Of a stretch of 64,000 nt of DNA, positions 17,592 to 26,302 are shown in pieces (the first letter of the stretch is position 1; each line of letters opens with the position of its first letter). The position numbers were made by a program, and so were the translations under genes. The notes below the pieces were generated by a model. The model was not told where the DNA came from. It saw only the letters and a list, made by a program, of their open reading frames with translations, and did no database searches. This stretch comes from CAVRQM01 sp963822705 (lineage in GTDB: Bacteria > Pseudomonadota > Alphaproteobacteria > Acetobacterales > Acetobacteraceae). The stretch covers positions 482,829 to 546,828 of the forward strand of contig CAWGIX010000010.1 of the NCBI GenBank assembly GCA_963822705.1. Reading direction: 5' to 3'.

Positions 17592-18178
17592 GCGTGCTCG
17601 CCCTTCAGGGTGACGTTCGGGAGCACAGCGCTGCGCTGCGGGCCTGCGGCGTCGTCGCCGTCCCGGTGCGCCAGCGAGACGACCTGGCCGCTGTTGATGC
17701 GCTCGTGCTTCCCGGAGGCGAGTCGACGACGATGAGCCGGCTGCTGCGCGTGTTCGGCCTGGAAGGGCCGCTGCGGGAGCGGCTGGCTCGCGGCATGCCC
17801 ACGATGTCGACGTGCGCGGGTCTCATCCTCACGAGCCGCGCCGTGCTGGACGGCAGGCCGGACCAGCTCACGTTGAACGTGTTCGACGCCGCGGTGCGCC
17901 GCAATGCGTTCGGCCGCCAGGTCGAGTCCTTCGAAGCCGACGTCGATGTCGAGCCGCTCAGCGGAACGCCCTTTCGGGGTGTGTTCATCCGCGCACCGCG
18001 CATCGAGGATGTGCACGGCGACACGACCGTGCTCGCCCGCTTGGACGGCACGCCCGTCGCGATCGCCCGCGGACCGCACCTGGGGCTGTCGTTCCACCCT
18101 GAGATGACCGACGATCTGCGCTTGCACAGGCTCTTCATCGAACGCGCCGAGGACTCGCTGGAGACCAGCGCCGCATGA
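17579..18178 (+). CDS. pdxT: Pyridoxal 5'-phosphate synthase, glutaminase subunit
   Basis: Glutaminase that supplies ammonia to PdxS. Conserved elements: VGVLALQGDVREH at the N-terminus, LPGGESTTM, the nucleophile in STCAGLIL, and the His-Glu pair in HLGLSFHPEMTDD. Alignment with other PdxT proteins puts the initiator exactly at an ATT codon (17579), 5 bases after a strong AGGGGAGG. The only normal start nearby is GTG 17594, which would remove five residues including part of the first strand. Either ATT is used, as in a few bacterial genes, or an ATG has been misread. The stop overlaps the next gene as ATGA. Confidence 0.94.
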   Translation: MLRVGVLALQGDVREHSAALRACGVVAVPVRQRDDLAAVDALVLPGGESTTMSRLLRVFGLEGPLRERLARGMPTMSTCAGLILTSRAVLDGRPDQLTLNVFDAAVRRNAFGRQVESFEADVDVEPLSGTPFRGVFIRAPRIEDVHGDTTVLARLDGTPVAIARGPHLGLSFHPEMTDDLRLHRLFIERAEDSLETSAA

Positions 18179-19224
18179 TCGTGCGCAGCGCGTCGTTTCG
18201 CGACCTGGCGCGCATCGAGCAGCTGTACCGCGACGCCACGCAGAACGACGACTACGCGGGACAGGTCCCCGACAGCCCGGTGCCGCAGGCGACACTGCTG
18301 CGGCTCTGGCACGCGCTGACCAAATCGCTCTCGTCGTTGGTGCCGCTCACGGACTCCGCCGATGCGCTGCTGGTGGCCGAGGACGCGCAGGAAGGCGTGG
18401 TCGGGTTCATCCAGGCGCAGGCACCGCCGGGGCGCACGCGCTCGTGGCAGATCCTCAACCTGTGCACGGCCGGCAGTGCCATCGGTCACTTCGCCCGCGA
18501 GCAGCTGCTGGCCGCGCTCTGCAACCACGGCATGGAGCACGGCGTCCGCCGGTTCCACGTGCGGCTGCCGCTCGACCACCCGCTCGTCCCGGTGTTCCTG
18601 GCGCAGCGGTTCACGCAGTTCGCCACCGAGCAGATCCTCTACCGCGACGAGTCCAAGGCAGAGAGCGACTCGCGCGTGCGCTCCACGCTGCTGCGGCCCG
18701 CGCGCCGCGACGACATCCCGGCGATCTACCTGCTCTACCTGCGCACGACGCCGTCGCAGGTCGCCGACTTCGAGGGCCCGTCACTCAACGTGTGGCAGGG
18801 AACGTTCGCCCAGGGCCTCTTCGCCCGCATGGGCCGGGAGGACGTGCGCCAGTACGTCGCCGAGCATCCAGGGCTTGTCGCGTGGGCCGCGATCCGTCCC
18901 GCGACGGCGACGCAGCCGGTGCAGCTCACGCTCATGTGCGAGGGGCAGGACGCAGCGCTGCGGGAGGCGGTCATCGACGCCGTCCTCAACGAGCTGCCGC
19001 CCGGCCCGGCTGCATGCGTGCTGCGGCACTACGAGTCCGAGCTCATCCGCGCGCTGCAGCAGCGTGACTTCGCCGTGTACGGCACACAGCTGCTGCTGGT
19101 GTGCGACCTGGGAGCTAAGGTGCGCCTGCGCCAGACTGCACGGGGCAAGAAGCCGATCCTGGTGCAGGCGGGGATCGCGCGCAGCACCGTGGCACCCGAA
19201 GCGCGCCGCGGGCTGCGCCCGTGA
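18175..19224 (+). CDS. Acetyltransferase-like protein with two GNAT-type halves
   Basis: 349 residues. The N-terminal half starts like a GNAT domain (MIVRSASFRDLARIEQLYRD) and has EDAQEGVVGFIQAQ and a long helix AREQLLAALCNHGMEHGV. A second beginning STLLRPARRDDIPAIYLLYL suggests a tandem repeat of the fold, the second copy ending QQRDFAVYGTQLLLVCDLGAKV. The acetyl-CoA pyrophosphate loop (Q/RxxGxG/A) is not clear in either half, so one or both may be catalytically silent. The start overlaps pdxT, the stop overlaps the R3H-ATPase gene. It appears to belong to one transcript with them. Substrate unknown. Confidence 0.7.
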   Translation: MIVRSASFRDLARIEQLYRDATQNDDYAGQVPDSPVPQATLLRLWHALTKSLSSLVPLTDSADALLVAEDAQEGVVGFIQAQAPPGRTRSWQILNLCTAGSAIGHFAREQLLAALCNHGMEHGVRRFHVRLPLDHPLVPVFLAQRFTQFATEQILYRDESKAESDSRVRSTLLRPARRDDIPAIYLLYLRTTPSQVADFEGPSLNVWQGTFAQGLFARMGREDVRQYVAEHPGLVAWAAIRPATATQPVQLTLMCEGQDAALREAVIDAVLNELPPGPAACVLRHYESELIRALQQRDFAVYGTQLLLVCDLGAKVRLRQTARGKKPILVQAGIARSTVAPEARRGLRP

Positions 19225-20867
19225 TGCCGTACGGCTCCTCGTGGGAGGAGGAGCTCAACCTGCTCTTCCAGGCGCTGCCGCCGCGCATCTCGACGGCCGC
19301 GCAACGGCTCTCCCTGGGGCGGGGCGACCTGCTCGAGGTCGTCCTCGACCTGGGGCGCGAGCCCGAGGCGCGATTCACGGACGGCGAGGCAATCCTGGAC
19401 TCGGCCAACGTCGGCCACGCCGACATCGAGTACGTCATCCAGCGCGTCGGTGACTTCGGCGACGACAACCGCGCCGGCATCGAGCGCACGCTGCACCGCA
19501 TCAGCGCGATCCGCAACCGTGCGGGCGAGGTCGTGGGACTCACGTGCCGCGTGGGCCGCGCCGTCACAGGCACGATCGACATCATCAAGGACATCGTCGT
19601 CAGCGGGCAGTCCATTCTCCTGCTCGGGCCGCCGGGCATCGGCAAGACCACAATGCTGCGCGAGTGTGCGCGCGTGCTCTCCGACGAGTGCGGCAAGCGG
19701 GTCGTCATCGTCGACACGTCGAACGAGATCGCCGGCGACGGTGACATCCCGCACCCCGGCATCGGCCGCGCGCGCCGCATGCAGGTGCGCACGCCGGCGC
19801 TGCAGCACGCGGTGATGATCGAGGCGGTGGAGAACCACATGCCGCAGTGCATCGTCATCGACGAGATCGGCACGGAGCTCGAGGCGGCCGCCGCGCGCAC
19901 CATCGCCGAGCGCGGCGTGCAGCTCGTGGGCACGGCGCATGGATCGAACCTGGACAACCTGCTGGTCAACCCGACGCTCAACGACCTCGTCGGCGGGATC
20001 CAGACGGTGACGCTGTCGGACGAGGAGGCGCGACGCAGAGGCACGCAGAAGTCGGTGCTGGAACGCAAGGCGCCGCCGACGTTCGACGTGCTCATCGAGA
20101 TCCAGGAGCGCGACCGCGTCGCCGTGCACGCACCCGTGGCCGAGACGGTCGACGAGGCGCTGCGCGGCCGGGTGCGTCCGCCGCAGCTGCGCCTGCGCGG
20201 CGAGGCGGGCCAGGTGGTCACGCGCCTGGACACCAGTGCCGCCGCGCTGCACCCCTCGCCCTTCGAGCCGGCGCCGTTTCCGGGCGGCAGCCGCGGCCGC
20301 CGGGGCCGCGAGCGGCGGCGGCGCTTCGACGTCGACGAGTACATCAGCAGCCAGCAGCGGCGCGACCGGGAGTGGCACGAGCCGCCACAGAGCGCCACGC
20401 GCACGCATCAGCCGCTGTCGATCTTCCCGTACGGCGTGTCGCGCAGCTACCTGGAGCAGTCGGTCCGGGAAATGCGCGTCCCCGCACGCATCCAGCACCA
20501 CGTGGACGACGCGGACGTCGTGCTGACGCTGAAGAACTATTACCGCCGGCGCGACTTGCCGGTGCGCACGGCGGAGTTGTCGGGCATTCCGATCCACGTG
20601 CTGCGCAGCAACACGGTGGCGCAGATCAAGGGTGCGCTCGCGCGTGTGTACGGCGTGGATACGGGCGATGCCACCGAGACGGCATTGCAGGAGGCACTCG
20701 AGGGCGTCACGCGCGCGCAGCAGACGGGCGGCGACGTCGAGCTTGCGCCTCAGAACTCGTACGTGCGGCGGCTGCAGCACCAACTGGTCGAACAGCACGA
20801 GCTGAGTGCCCGCAGCACGGGCGACGAGCCCAACCGGCGCCTCGTCATACTTCCCCCGGAGGAATGA
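19221..20867 (+). CDS. AAA ATPase with C-terminal R3H nucleic-acid-binding domain
   Basis: 548-residue cytoplasmic protein of the single-stranded nucleic acid-binding R3H ATPase family, also found as Ycf45-type proteins in cyanobacteria and in Chloroflexota. Its ATPase part is related to the sporulation protein SpoIIIAA. Walker A is GPPGIGKTT (residues 136-144), followed by VIVDTSNEIAGDGDIPHP; Walker B is CIVIDEIGTE (210-219). A flexible Arg-rich stretch (GGSRGRRGRERRRRFDVDEY) leads to a small alpha/beta domain with SIFPYGVSRSYLEQ. The R3H domain closes the protein (LAPQNSYVRRLQHQLVEQ and STGDEPNRRLVILP). The R3H motif itself is RRLQH, so it departs from strict R-x3-H only in register. Start GTG 19221 or ATG 19224. 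Its cellular task is unknown; linkage to tmk hints at a DNA-related role. Confidence 0.92.
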   Translation: MMPYGSSWEEELNLLFQALPPRISTAAQRLSLGRGDLLEVVLDLGREPEARFTDGEAILDSANVGHADIEYVIQRVGDFGDDNRAGIERTLHRISAIRNRAGEVVGLTCRVGRAVTGTIDIIKDIVVSGQSILLLGPPGIGKTTMLRECARVLSDECGKRVVIVDTSNEIAGDGDIPHPGIGRARRMQVRTPALQHAVMIEAVENHMPQCIVIDEIGTELEAAAARTIAERGVQLVGTAHGSNLDNLLVNPTLNDLVGGIQTVTLSDEEARRRGTQKSVLERKAPPTFDVLIEIQERDRVAVHAPVAETVDEALRGRVRPPQLRLRGEAGQVVTRLDTSAAALHPSPFEPAPFPGGSRGRRGRERRRRFDVDEYISSQQRRDREWHEPPQSATRTHQPLSIFPYGVSRSYLEQSVREMRVPARIQHHVDDADVVLTLKNYYRRRDLPVRTAELSGIPIHVLRSNTVAQIKGALARVYGVDTGDATETALQEALEGVTRAQQTGGDVELAPQNSYVRRLQHQLVEQHELSARSTGDEPNRRLVILPPEE

Positions 20868-21541
20868 TGGATCCCTGGCCGGGCTTCTTCATCTCGTTCG
20901 AGGGGCTCGACGGTGCCGGCAAGAGCACGCAGGTGGCATCGCTCGCGGCGGCGCTGCGCGCTCGGCGCCACGACGTCGTGACGGTGCGCCCCAACTCGAC
21001 GCTGCTCGGTGAGATCCTGCACAGCTTCGTCCTGCAACACCAGCGCGGGCCGGCCGTGGAGCCCTGGGCGGAGGCGCTGCTGTTCAACGCAGAGCGCGTG
21101 CAGCTGCTGAAGGAGATCGTGCTGCCTGCGCTGCAGCGGGGCGCGGTCGTGATCGCGGACCGCTACGCGGACTCGACGCTTGCATACCAGGGAGGGGGGC
21201 GAGGCATTCCCGTCGACGCGCTGATGCAGCTGCATCGCGAGGCGTGCGACGACGTGTGGCCCGACCTCACGATCTACCTGGAGATCCCGCCGTCGCTGGC
21301 GGCCGAACGCCAGCGCGATCAGCAGCTGCCGCTGGACCGCATCGAGGGCGCGCCGTACGACTTCCACGCAGCGGTGCGCCGCACGTTCAACGCGCTCGCC
21401 GCCGCGTACCCCGAGCGCATCGTGCGCGTCGACGCCAGCCGCGCAGCGGTGGACGTCGCGCACGACATCGCGTCTATCGTGCTGCAGCCGCCTGCCGTCG
21501 GTCACGGGCATCCCGGCCGCGCACGCCGCCGTTCCGCGCTG
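20867..21541 (+). CDS. tmk: Thymidylate kinase
   Basis: Phosphorylates dTMP to dTDP. P-loop GLDGAGKS (residues 13-20) after FFISFEG, the DRYADSTLAYQGGGRG catalytic segment, and the lid region around AERQRDQQLPLDRIEG are all present. The ATG at 20867 is 4 bases after GGAGGA; ATG 20864 overlaps the upstream stop. As written, the frame does not close until 21844. Removing one base near 21490 (after ASIVLQ) gives LPSVTGIPAAHAAVPR and a stop at 21541, close to the usual ~210-220 residues, so I take that end. It would overlap the 3' end of a converging unknown gene. Confidence 0.9.
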
Positions 21542-22271
21542 ACGCGTCGTCGCCGCCGCGCTGAGGGCGATGAGGTGCGGGTCCTGCCGCGTGCGGGTCC
21601 CCTCCGCTCCCCGGAACTCGCTCCGGCGGGCTCCGCCCCTCCGGCGTCACCCCCCACCTCATCGCCTCGTATCGCGCGACGTCGAGCACGACGTCCGCGG
21701 CGGCGACGACGCGCTCCACGCGGCTGCCGGCGAGGTGGACGCGAACGCCCGGGATGCCGGGCGCGCCCGGCTCCCAGCCGTCGGCGTAGAGGCCGCGCGC
21801 CTCGCCCCAGGTGCGCGCCTGGCGCTGGCGGCGGCCGTCGGTGAAGGCGATCGTGCCGGGGCGAGTGGCGAAGCCGAAGCCGATGTCGCCCCCGCTGCTG
21901 AGGAACACGCGCGTCGACGCCAGCTCGGCCGTGTCGTCGACGGGCGAACCCGGGATCCTCGAGCGCGGCGGCCAGGGTGGGCATCTCGCCGGCCTTCGCG
22001 GCCGCCCGCACCCCGGCGCGCTGGGCAATCTGCGAGGCGCGCTCGCGGCGCCGCTGCTCCGTGGCGATCTCGGCCTGGCGTGCCCGGATCTCGCGCAGCC
22101 GGCGCTCGTAGGGCGCCATGGCAGCCAGCGTCGCCCGCTCCGCCGCCTGCAGCTCACCACGCCACGCAGCAGTGCCTGCTCGTCCGCCTCGCGCAGCGTG
22201 TCCTCGGGCACGGGGTCCGGCAGCGCCGGCAGCCCCGGTGGCGTCGCGGGTCCCGACTCCGGCTCGTCCAT
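21474..22271 (-). CDS. Protein of unknown function with coiled-coil N-terminal half (frameshifted)
   Basis: From ATG 22271: an acidic, proline-rich start (MDEPESGPATPPGLPALPDP), then a helical stretch recovered after one frame shift near 22160 (LQAAERATLAAMAPYERRL and RARQAEIATEQRRRERASQ), probably a coiled coil. After a second shift near 21955 comes a beta-rich domain (TRVFLSSGGDIGFGFATRPG, GTIAFTDGRRQRQARTWGEA, RVHLAGSRVERVVAAADVVL, DVARYEAMRWGVTPEG). The final ~60 residues are low-complexity and may not be coding, in which case the true stop lies near 21640 after another indel. I do not recognise the family. Confidence 0.5.
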   Translation of the reverse strand: MDEPESGPATPPGLPALPDPVPEDTLREADEQALLRGVVSCRRRSGRRWLPWRPTSAGCARSGHARPRSPRSSGAASAPRRLPSAPGCGRPRRPARCPPWPPRSRIPGSPVDDTAELASTRVFLSSGGDIGFGFATRPGTIAFTDGRRQRQARTWGEARGLYADGWEPGAPGIPGVRVHLAGSRVERVVAAADVVLDVARYEAMRWGVTPEGRSPPERVPGSGGDPHAAGPAPHRPQRGGDDASARNGGVRGRDARDRRQAAAAR

Positions 22272-22317
22272 GCCTCTGTGGCAGGCTACCCGCCGTGATC
22301 GCGGTCCGCAGCGCGCC

Positions 22318-22746
22318 GTGGTGGAGGTCCGCCGCCGGGCTGCGACCACCCTCACATTTCTCGGCGCCCAGTTCCTCCTCGGGACGGCGACGAATCTCTT
22401 CGTCTCCGTGCCCACCCACCATCCAGGATCGGGCGCGGCGGACTACTTCGGTGGGGCGCTGACCAGCGTCATCTGGTCTTTCAGCAGCGGCATCGCGCTG
22501 CTGATCGTCCACGTGGTCATCGGGCTGCTGCTCTTTCTCAACGCGATCGAGCTGATCGTCCGGGCGGTGCGCGCTCATGTGCGGGGCGCCACGTGGCTGG
22601 CCTCGCTGGGCGGGTTCGGCATCGTGTTCGCCGGCTTCAATGGCGCCAGCTTCCTCGTGTACCACGAGGACTTCAGCTCGATGCTGATGTCCGCCGGGTT
22701 CGCCCTGTCCATCGTCTGCTACGGCTGGCTCGCCGCCGCAGGCTGA
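22318..22746 (+). CDS. Small membrane protein of unknown function
   Basis: About 142 residues with four hydrophobic helices: LTFLGAQFLLGTATNLFVSV, SGIALLIVHVVIGLLLFLNA, a third around LASLGGFGIVFAGFNGASFL, and MSAGFALSIVCYGWLAAAG at the C-terminus. An extracellular loop has PTHHPGSGAADYFGGAL. The start is uncertain: GTG 22318/22321 leaves ~47 bases to the divergent gene, whereas an in-frame ATG at 22270 would overlap that gene's start. No known family recognised; the topology resembles small membrane proteins of the DUF/DoxX size class but lacks their motifs. Confidence 0.6.
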   Translation: MVEVRRRAATTLTFLGAQFLLGTATNLFVSVPTHHPGSGAADYFGGALTSVIWSFSSGIALLIVHVVIGLLLFLNAIELIVRAVRAHVRGATWLASLGGFGIVFAGFNGASFLVYHEDFSSMLMSAGFALSIVCYGWLAAAG

Positions 22747-22812
22747 CGCCGTGCACGCAGCGCGGTGGTTTGCGGTATGACCGGCTTCCGGCGACCAGAG
22801 GAGGCTCGATGA

Positions 22813-23586
22813 GTGACCGACGTCCTGCATGAGGTGATACGGGTCGACCGCGAGGGCGCGGTCGCGATCGTCACGATCGATCATCCGCCCGCCAACGCCG
22901 TCAGCGGCGCCGTGGTCGCCGGCCTCGGTGAGGCGCTGACCGCGGCCGAGGAGGACCCGGCGTGCCGCGCGCTCGTCATCACCGGTGGCGGCCCCAAGTT
23001 CTTCTCCGCCGGCGCCGACATCACCGAGTTCGGCGGCGGCGCGGTGGGCCTCGGAGGGGCGCTCGACCTCACGCTGCGCATCGAGCGCTCGCGCCTCCCG
23101 GTGATCGCCGCGGTCAACGGCATCGCATTCGGCGGCGGCTGCGAGCTCAGCCTCGCCTGCGACGTGCGGCTCGCCGCTCGGACCGCACGTTTTGGCCAGC
23201 CGGAGATCAAACTCGGCATCATCCCCGGCTGGGGAGGCACGCAGCGGCTGCCCCGGCTCATCGGCAGGGCGCGCGCCACGGAGCTGCTGCTCACCGGCGA
23301 GCCCATCGACGCCGAGCGAGCGCTGCAGGTGGGCCTGGTGAGCGAGGTGGTCGAGCCGGACGCGCTGCTCGACGCCGCGCGGCGCTGGGCTGCGCTGCTC
23401 GCTGCGCGCGCGCCGCTGGCGCTGGCCGCGACCAAGCGCGCGATGGCCGAGGGCGCGTCCCTGCCCATCGACGACGCGCTGCAGGTGGAACGGCGCGAGT
23501 TCGCGGCGCTCTTCAGCACCGAGGACGCCGCCGAAGGCATCAGCGCGTTCCTGCAGAAGCGGCAGCCCGACTGGAAGGGTCGGTGA
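22813..23586 (+). CDS. Enoyl-CoA hydratase
   Basis: 257-residue crotonase with both catalytic glutamates: GGGCELSLACD (first Glu) and GQPEIKLGIIPGWGGTQRLP (second Glu region). The oxyanion motif is KFFSAGADITEFGGG, and the ending is FLQKRQPDWKGR. This is the profile of a true short-chain enoyl-CoA hydratase in beta-oxidation. A strong AGAGGAGG lies upstream at 22796-22803. The GTG at 22813 is in frame, while an ATG at 22810 is one base out, so a base may be wrong at the start. The stop overlaps the GTG of the Fe-S oxidoreductase gene, implying translational coupling. Confidence 0.92.
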   Translation: MTDVLHEVIRVDREGAVAIVTIDHPPANAVSGAVVAGLGEALTAAEEDPACRALVITGGGPKFFSAGADITEFGGGAVGLGGALDLTLRIERSRLPVIAAVNGIAFGGGCELSLACDVRLAARTARFGQPEIKLGIIPGWGGTQRLPRLIGRARATELLLTGEPIDAERALQVGLVSEVVEPDALLDAARRWAALLAARAPLALAATKRAMAEGASLPIDDALQVERREFAALFSTEDAAEGISAFLQKRQPDWKGR

Positions 23587-25855
23587 CGGCGGTCCTGAGC
23601 CCCATCGCCATGGTCGCGCTGGCGGGCGCGGCCACGGCTGAGCGCGCGGCGCTGGGCGCAGCTGCTCGGCCTCATGCGCCGGTCCACGCGCCGCGACGGC
23701 GCGCTGGGACCACCTGCCGCGCAGGGTGCGGGGTTCTTCGTCTACGTGCTGGGCCAGGGCCGGCTGCTGCGCTGGCCGTTCGCCGGGCTGCTGCACGCGC
23801 TCATCTTCTGGGGCTTCCTCGTGCTCCTGACGGCGATCGCGCAGGGCATCGTCGAAGCCCTCTGGCAGGGATTCCAGTTTCAGCTGCTGCCCGGGCAGCG
23901 GCGCGATCGCGTTCCTGCAGGACCTGTTCTTCCTGCTCGTCGAGTGCGGCGTCGTGATGGCGCTCTTCAACCGCCTCGTCGTCAACCCCACGCGATTTCG
24001 CGGCAGCCATCGCGGCGACGCCCTGCTCATCCTCCTCTGGATCGGCGGGCTCCTGCTCTGCATGGAGCTCAACTACGCGACGCGGATCGCGCTGGGCGCG
24101 CCGGAGGCGCTGGCGCAGTGGCGCCCAGTCGCCGCGGCGCTGTCCGCGATGTTCCGGCCGCTGGGCCGCGGCAGCGAGGCGCTCGTCGTGCTGCACGGCA
24201 TCTTCTTCTGGGGCCACCTGCTGCTCGTGTTCGGCTTCCTCGTGTACCTGGGCTACAGCAAGCACCTGCACATCATCACCGCGGCGCCCAACGTCCTCTT
24301 CAAGAACGAGCGGCCCAAGGGTGCGCTGCGGCACGCTGGACATCGAGGCGGTGATGAACGCGGCCGACGAGGCGGATCAGCACTTCGGCGCGGGGCGATG
24401 GAGCACTTCTCCTGGAAGGACATGCTCGACCTGTACACGTGCACCGAGTGCGGCCGCTGCCAGACGCACTGTCCCGCGTACAACACCGGCAAGGTGCTCT
24501 CGCCCAAGACGCTGATCACCGATCTGCGCGACCACGCATACGAGAACCTCGCCGGAGGCTTCGCCGCGACCACGCACTCGGCGCACGCGGTGCAGGGCTC
24601 TGCGCCGGCTGCACCCGACGCGCCGGCGGAATCGTGCCACGCGGTCGGGCGGCGCGACGATGTGGGCGACCGGCGACCACCACCCGGGTGCGGTGCACGG
24701 GCTTGCCGGGGATTTCCAGCCGTCCTGGATCGCGCCCGACGACGTCGCCAAGGCCGTCGGAGAGCGGTCAGGAGCGTCCGCTGTTCGGCGGCACGATCCT
24801 CGACGAGACGCTCTGGGCGTGCACCACGTGCGGCGCGTGCATGGACCAGTGCCCGGTGCTCATCGAGCACGTGCCCAAGATCATCGACATGCGCCGCCAC
24901 CTCGTGCTCGACGAGTCGCGCATGCCCCGCCAGGCGGAGACGGCGCTGCGCAACATCGAGAACGTCGCCAACCCGTATGGCATCTCGCATCAGTCGCGCG
25001 CCGACTGGGCGCGTGACCTCGGCGTCGCCTTCGCGGCCGACAAGCCCGGCGCCGAGTACCTGTACTGGGTGGGCTGCGCCGCGTCGTTCGACGACCGCGC
25101 TCGCACCATCGCGACGGCGTTGGTGAAGATCCTCCAGGCCGCGGGGGTCGACTTCGCCATCCTGGGCACCGAGGAGAAGTGCACCGGCGACCCGGCCCGC
25201 CGCATCGGCAACGAGTACCTCTTCCAGGAGCGCGCTCGGGAGAACGTCGACGTGCTCGAGAAGCACGGTGTGCGCAAGATCATCGCCTCCTGCCCGCACT
25301 GCTTCAACACCTTCACCAACGAGTACGCCGACTTCGGCGGCAGCTACGAGGTGCTGCACCACACGCAGATGATCGAGCGGCTGCTGCGCGAGGGGCGCAT
25401 CACGCATCGACGAGGGCAAGGCGCAGCGCCGAGACGATCACGTACCACGACTCCTGCTACCTGGGTCGCTGGAACGACATCTTCGCGCCGCCGCGCGACA
25501 TCCTGGAGCGCATCCCCGGGCTGCGCGTGGTGGAGATGGCGCGCAACCGCAACGAGGGGATGTGCTGCGGCGCCGGCGGCGGCCGCATGTGGATGGAGGA
25601 GGGCCAGCCGCGCGTCAACCACCGACGCGTGCAGCAGGCTGTCGACACGGAGGCGACGAAGGTCGCCACCGCGTGCCCGTTCTGCCTGGCGATGTTCGAC
25701 GAGGGCATCGCCGCCGGGCAGCTGGCCGAGCGGATTGCGGTCGACGACGTGGCCGTGTACGTCGCGCGCTCGCTGCGGAGCCCGGCGGGCGCTGCCCGGC
25801 GCCGGCCGACCGTCAGACTTGGACGCCCGAGCGCGGAGTCGGATGGCGGCAATGA
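23583..25855 (+). CDS. Membrane (Fe-S)-binding oxidoreductase, FadF/heterodisulfide-reductase type (frameshifted)
   Basis: Modular protein of ~750 residues. It has an N-terminal NarI-like membrane domain with several helices (LLHALIFWGFLVLLTAIAQG, VVLHGIFFWGHLLLVFGFLV). Two 4Fe-4S ferredoxin motifs follow (CTECGRCQTHCP and CTTCGACMDQCP). Two CCG-type cysteine domains come last (EEKCTGDPARRIGNEYLFQE with IIASCPHCFNTF; HDSCYLGRWN with GMCCGAGGGRMW). This is the plan of FadF/EtfQ-like proteins that pass electrons from acyl-CoA dehydrogenases via ETF to the quinone pool. Here the gene sits between an enoyl-CoA hydratase and a 3-hydroxyacyl-CoA dehydrogenase, which supports that role. At least six single-base shifts break it (near 23640, 23900, 24330, 24395, 24570-24770 and 25405); the ending at 25855 is the best fit. 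etfAB are not in the window. Confidence 0.85.
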
Positions 25856-25867
25856 GGAGGCGATGCC

Positions 25868-26302
25868 GTGGCTGAAGCGGTGGTCTACGAGGCGTACAGC
25901 CCGGAGTGGGCGCAGGCGTTCAAGGACGAGATCAACAAGTCGCCGGTGTACAAGCAGGCCGCGGCCGGCTGGGAGGGGAGCGTCGGCCTGGTCGTGCTCG
26001 CCGAGCCGGACAAGAACGTCCCCGAGGACATGGGCATCTTCCTCGACCTCTGGCACGGCGAGGCGCGCGACGTGCGGATCGTCAGCCGAGCCGAGGCCGA
26101 GAAGGCCGACTTCGTCATCACCGGCTCGTACTCGCGCTGGAAGAAGGTGGCCACCAAGCAGCTCGACGCCACCAAGGGGATCATGCTGGGACAGCTGAAG
26201 CTGCGCGGCAACTTCCCCACCATCGTTCGCTACACGAAGGCGTCGCAGGAGCTCACCGAGTGCACGACGCGCGTGCCGGTGCACTGGCCTGACGAGAGCT
26301 GA
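25868..26302 (+). CDS. SCP2 sterol-transfer-family protein
   Basis: 144-residue protein. The pattern EWAQAFKDEINKSPVYKQAA, then WEGSVGLVVLAEPDKNVPED, then DFVITGSYSRWKKVATKQLD and GIMLGQLKLRGNFPTIVRYT fits the SCP2-like lipid-binding fold, whose members bind acyl-CoA or sterol-like ligands. The start GTG 25868 follows GAGGAGG. It is cytoplasmic and lies in a run of beta-oxidation genes, so an acyl-CoA carrying role is plausible. Frame intact. The next gene overlaps its stop. Confidence 0.8.
   Translation: MAEAVVYEAYSPEWAQAFKDEINKSPVYKQAAAGWEGSVGLVVLAEPDKNVPEDMGIFLDLWHGEARDVRIVSRAEAEKADFVITGSYSRWKKVATKQLDATKGIMLGQLKLRGNFPTIVRYTKASQELTECTTRVPVHWPDES

Noticed and set aside
16313..18295. 660-codon minus-strand frame opposite pdxS and pdxT
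   Set aside because: Antisense to two fully intact, well-recognised genes; composition (His, Arg, Ala, Asp) is typical of a shadow frame.
21577..21640. Possible second copy of part of the 48-kb structured element (GTCCTGCCGC and CCCCTCxGCTCC blocks)
   Set aside because: The shared blocks are short and GC-rich, and the complementary hairpin arms are not preserved here, so resemblance may be compositional.
21502..24072. 856-codon minus-strand frame
   Set aside because: It runs antisense through enoyl-CoA hydratase and the FadF-like gene and covers only pieces of the unknown gene at 21474-22271. GC-rich DNA yields such stop-free antisense frames.
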